Source of the DNA: DASQFU01 sp035632955
Lineage (GTDB): Bacteria > Eisenbacteria > RBG-16-71-46
Direction of reading: 5' to 3'
NCBI GenBank assembly: GCA_035632955.1
Contig: DASQFU010000198.1
Span: 1 to 9,114, forward strand
DNA length: 9,114 nucleotides
In this document: one piece after another, positions 6,911 through 9,114 of the stretch
Layout of the letters: each line of letters starts with the position of its first letter
How positions within the stretch are numbered: position 1 is the first letter of the stretch
Position numbers and translations under genes: made by a program
Notes under the pieces: model-generated
Told to the model about the DNA's origin: nothing
What the model saw: the letters and a program-made list of their open reading frames with translations, nothing else
Database searches by the model: none

Positions 6911-8101
6911 TTACGACGAAACGCGCTCGACGAGCACCGCCATGCCCTGCCCGCCGGAGACGCATAGCGTCGCGAGGCCATAGCGGCCTTTGCGAAGCGC
7001 GAGCTCGCGCAGCAGCGCGACGACGATGCGGGTGCCGCTACAGCCCGTCGGATGGCCGAGCGCGATCGCGCCACCATTGACGTTCAGCCGCTCGCGGTCG
7101 AAGTGCAGCTCGCGGTCGCAGGCCAGGACCTGCGACGCGAACGCCTCGTTGAGCTCGATCACGTCCATCTGGTCGAGGCGCAGACGATGACGCTCGAGCA
7201 GGCGCTGCACTGCCGGCACCGGGCTGATGCCCATGCGCGCGGGATCGACGCCGACCGACGTGGCACCGAGCAGCGCCGCCTGAGGGACGATGCCATGGCG
7301 CTTCGCCGCGTCCTCGGAAACCACGACGATCGCTGCGGCGCCATCGGTAATGGCCGACGCATTCCCGGCGGTGATGGTTCCGTCCTTCCGGAACACCGGC
7401 TTGAGCTTCGCCAGATCCTCCGGCGAGGCGTCGGCGCGGAAGTGCTCGTCCCGCTCGACCCGCACCGATCGCTTGCCGACCGCGAACTCGACCGGAACGA
7501 CTTCGGAATCGAAACGTCCCTCCGCCCACGCGCGCGCGGCTCGACGGTGACTCTCGAGCGCATACGCGTCCTGCTCGGCCCGGGAGATCGAGTATTCGTC
7601 CGCGAGGGTCTCGCTCGTCTCTCCCATGAGCTGGTCGCACAGCGGGCAGCGGTAGCCATCGCGATACATCGCGTCCACCAGCGTTTCGTCGCCGAGCTTC
7701 TTCCCCCAGCGCACGTCGAGCGCGAGGAACGGGATGCTCGACATGTGCTCGCTGCCGCCGGCGAGCGCGACCGCGCTGTCGCCAAGCCGCACGCTCTGCG
7801 CACCACTGACGATCGCCTGCATTCCCGAGGCGCACGCCTTGTTGATCGTGAACGCGGGCACATGGTCACCGAGGCCGGCGCGGCGGCCGATCTGGCGCGC
7901 GAGATTCGGCCCGTTGCCGGCCTGCCGTGCGTGACCGACCAGCACTTCATCGACCGCCTCCAACGGCACGCCCGCCCGCTCGAGCGCTGCGCGCGCGGCC
8001 AGCCCGCCGAGCTCGGCCGCCGAAGAGGCGGCGAGCGCGCCGCCGAAACTGCCGATCGGCGTGCGCACGCCTCCGGCGAGGAAAACGCGAGTCTCCGGCA
8101 T
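6911..8101 (-). CDS. thiolase (acetyl-CoA acetyltransferase family)
   Basis: This is a 396-aa thiolase of normal length. It condenses two acyl-CoA molecules or cleaves 3-ketoacyl-CoA in the cytoplasm. All three catalytic elements are present: nucleophile C90 in NKACASGMQ, H350 in GGAIALGHPTG, and C380 in CVSGGQGM. These line up with C89, H348 and C378 of the Zoogloea ramigera biosynthetic enzyme. NEAFA, which carries the oxyanion-hole Asn, is also present. The start is ATG 8101-8099, giving the typical N-terminus (VFLAGGVRTPIGSF). The frame stays open upstream to 8416, but that stretch is Arg-rich shadow sequence. An unusual CPLC lies at 152-155 in the cap loop before LMGETSE. The gene is the last of a minus-strand unit and begins 2 nt after the stop of a 42-aa ORF. 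Sequence alone does not separate an acetoacetyl-CoA thiolase (atoB/phaA) from a degradative FadA-type enzyme, so no symbol is given. Confidence 0.95.
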   Translation of the reverse strand: MPETRVFLAGGVRTPIGSFGGALAASSAAELGGLAARAALERAGVPLEAVDEVLVGHARQAGNGPNLARQIGRRAGLGDHVPAFTINKACASGMQAIVSGAQSVRLGDSAVALAGGSEHMSSIPFLALDVRWGKKLGDETLVDAMYRDGYRCPLCDQLMGETSETLADEYSISRAEQDAYALESHRRAARAWAEGRFDSEVVPVEFAVGKRSVRVERDEHFRADASPEDLAKLKPVFRKDGTITAGNASAITDGAAAIVVVSEDAAKRHGIVPQAALLGATSVGVDPARMGISPVPAVQRLLERHRLRLDQMDVIELNEAFASQVLACDRELHFDRERLNVNGGAIALGHPTGCSGTRIVVALLRELALRKGRYGLATLCVSGGQGMAVLVERVSS

Positions 8102-8103
8102 CG

Positions 8104-8232
8104 TCACCGCTCGGCCGCGGTCAGCGAATCCGACTCGCTCGCATCCGGGAGGCCGTACGAGAGATGCGCGTGGACCGAATACCGATCGCCGCGCTCGCGC
8201 TGGTAGAACGCCATCAGGCGGCGCGGGCTCAT
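8104..8232 (-). CDS. 42-aa small ORF coupled between VOC and thiolase genes
   Basis: This ORF starts at ATG 8232-8230 and stops at TGA 8106-8104. The ATG overlaps the stop of the upstream VOC gene as ATGA, and the TGA lies 2 nt before the thiolase ATG, so it fills the gap almost exactly. The peptide starts MSPRRLMAFYQRERGDRYSV, continues through HAHLSYGLPD and ends with an acidic, Ser-rich tail (SESDSLTAAER). It has no signal peptide or membrane segment. By my count 37 of 42 codons end in G or C, and the other five end in T. This is the codon use expected of a real gene in this genome. I do not recognise the family. There is no clear Shine-Dalgarno sequence, so translation would rely on coupling to the upstream gene. 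The alternative is that it is a chance open frame in a 127-bp spacer. Confidence 0.55.
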   Translation of the reverse strand: MSPRRLMAFYQRERGDRYSVHAHLSYGLPDASESDSLTAAER

Positions 8233-9114
8233 CGTTTGCGGGCGCCGGCCGAGCGTTTAGGAACCCGACCCTTGCTGGCGCGCGCCACCGCCCGCTTCTT
8301 CTGCGCCAGCGTCGCTCTCGTCGCCTTCTTCGCGCGGCCGATCGCCGGCTTGCCGCGCGCCTTCTTCTCGTCCGCGGTCCGTTTCGGCGTCTGCCGCGAC
8401 CGTTCCGGCCCTGCACCGCGCACCGAGGCCACCCGCTGGGTGGTTCCGGAGGGCCGCTTGCGCGCGGTCGACCGCGACGTCCGGTAGCCGGGGCGCACCG
8501 CCACGCGACTCACTGCCTTCGATCCCTTCTTCACCGACTTGCGGATCGAGGTGCGCGCGGGCGCCGCGTCATCTTCGAAGCCTTCGGCCAGCTCCTCCTC
8601 GCGGGACGGCGGCGGGAGCGACTGGCGGAACACGACCACGTTGCCGTCGGGATCGAGAATCTCGGCGTACACACCGAACGCTTCCTCGGCCGGCGTGGTC
8701 GCGAACTGCGCACCCCGCTGTCGCAGCGTCTCCGCGAACACATCGAGATCGCCGACTTCGAACGCGAACGCGATCGGCGGCGACGCGTGCAGCGGCGTCG
8801 CCGATGCCCGGCGCGAGTGGACGGCAACCCGTGTCGGGCCGGTGTCGAACTCCACCCAATGCTCGCGTTGCTCGGCGATCGGCAGTCCGAGCTGGTCGCG
8901 GTAATATCCGGCCGTGCGCGAGAATTCCTCGGCGTTGAGGATTACCGTGCTCAGTGCCAATCCCGTGCCCGGAACGAACGGCTGGGGAGGCTCGAGCAGC
9001 GAGATCAGACGGTTCTCCGGATCCCAGAACTCGTTGAACCGGCCAAAGTCGTAGCTCTCGACCTCGTGCGCGAACACGACGCCGCGCGCGGCGAGCGCGG
9101 CGCACTCCCGCTCG
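8229..9114 (-). CDS. two-domain VOC/glyoxalase-fold protein with histone-like basic tail, N-terminus cut off
   Basis: The frame is open to the right edge. A GTG at 9077 is probably internal, because the codons before it (ERECAALAARGVVFAHEVES) continue the typical end of a VOC module, closing with FWDPENRLISLLEP. A second, complete VOC module follows at residues about 38-152, counted from that GTG: VILNAEEFSRTAGYYRDQLGL, then FEVGDLDVFAETLRQRGAQF and ILDPDGNVVVF. The usual metal ligands (His/Gln in the first strand, Glu in the last) look replaced in this second module, so it may bind a ligand rather than catalyse. An acidic linker (EEELAEGFEDD, about 160-170) leads to a tail of about 112 residues with 38 Lys/Arg and only three acidic residues, rich in AKK, ARK and KR. 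This tail resembles bacterial histone H1-like domains and suggests nucleic-acid binding. Its stop overlaps the next small ORF. Confidence 0.75.
   Translation of the reverse strand, partial: ERECAALAARGVVFAHEVESYDFGRFNEFWDPENRLISLLEPPQPFVPGTGLALSTVILNAEEFSRTAGYYRDQLGLPIAEQREHWVEFDTGPTRVAVHSRRASATPLHASPPIAFAFEVGDLDVFAETLRQRGAQFATTPAEEAFGVYAEILDPDGNVVVFRQSLPPPSREEELAEGFEDDAAPARTSIRKSVKKGSKAVSRVAVRPGYRTSRSTARKRPSGTTQRVASVRGAGPERSRQTPKRTADEKKARGKPAIGRAKKATRATLAQKKRAVARASKGRVPKRSAGARKR

Noticed and set aside
6905..6917. GTCGT-TTT-ACGAC hairpin in the convergent gap as a bidirectional terminator
   Set aside because: The 5-bp stem with a 3-nt loop is too weak, overlaps the thiolase stop codon and lacks a following T-run.
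7052..8206. A 384-codon open frame on the plus strand
   Set aside because: It is antisense to a thiolase whose catalytic motifs are all intact; the translation is low-complexity and Arg/His-rich.
8102..8416. N-terminal extension of the thiolase frame
   Set aside because: The extension is Arg-rich and overlaps the VOC tail; ATG 8101 gives the canonical thiolase N-terminus.

Overview
The window is GC-rich bacterial DNA with tightly packed genes. It encodes outer-membrane beta-barrels, N-terminal signal peptides and an Omp85-type barrel, so the source is a diderm (Gram-negative-type) bacterium. A protein joining a peptidase-MA-like domain, PD40/TolB-like repeats and an Omp85 barrel is the kind of architecture I associate with Gemmatimonadota, Candidatus Eisenbacteria and related uncultured lineages. 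That assignment is recalled knowledge and was not tested.

Plus strand, 1-6885: the left edge cuts the C-terminus of a TPR-type protein (1-248). A 134-bp gap with a perfect 10-bp inverted repeat follows. Next comes an apparent metal-uptake locus: a small secreted Cys/His-rich protein (383-685), an outer-membrane barrel (782-1924), a ZnuA/TroA-type metal-binding lipocalin-unrelated cluster A-I substrate-binding protein (1935-2840) and a ZnuB-type permease (2837-3682). The binding protein and permease overlap by ATGA. The ABC ATPase (ZnuC) that should power this transporter is not in the window. After 56 bp comes a large secreted protein (3739-6885) with a HELVH zinc-metallopeptidase-like domain, five clear PD40 propeller repeats and a C-terminal Omp85-like barrel carrying a VRGY motif.

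Minus strand, 9114-6911: a convergent unit, read right to left. It holds a two-domain VOC/glyoxalase-fold protein with a histone-H1-like Lys/Arg-rich tail (open at the right edge), a 42-codon small ORF fitted between its neighbours (ATGA overlap upstream, 2-nt gap downstream), and a complete thiolase with the full Cys/His/Cys catalytic set.

Working model (inference): the barrel admits metal through the outer membrane, the Cys/His-rich protein and ZnuA-like protein handle it in the periplasm, and the permease imports it with an ATPase encoded elsewhere. The neighbouring secreted protease-like barrel protein may itself need zinc. The items most worth checking are the Cys/His-rich leader gene, the missing ATPase, the three-part protease-propeller-barrel fusion, the hidden 42-aa ORF and the basic tail on the VOC protein. 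No RNA genes, CRISPR arrays, insertion sequences or convincing Zur box were seen.
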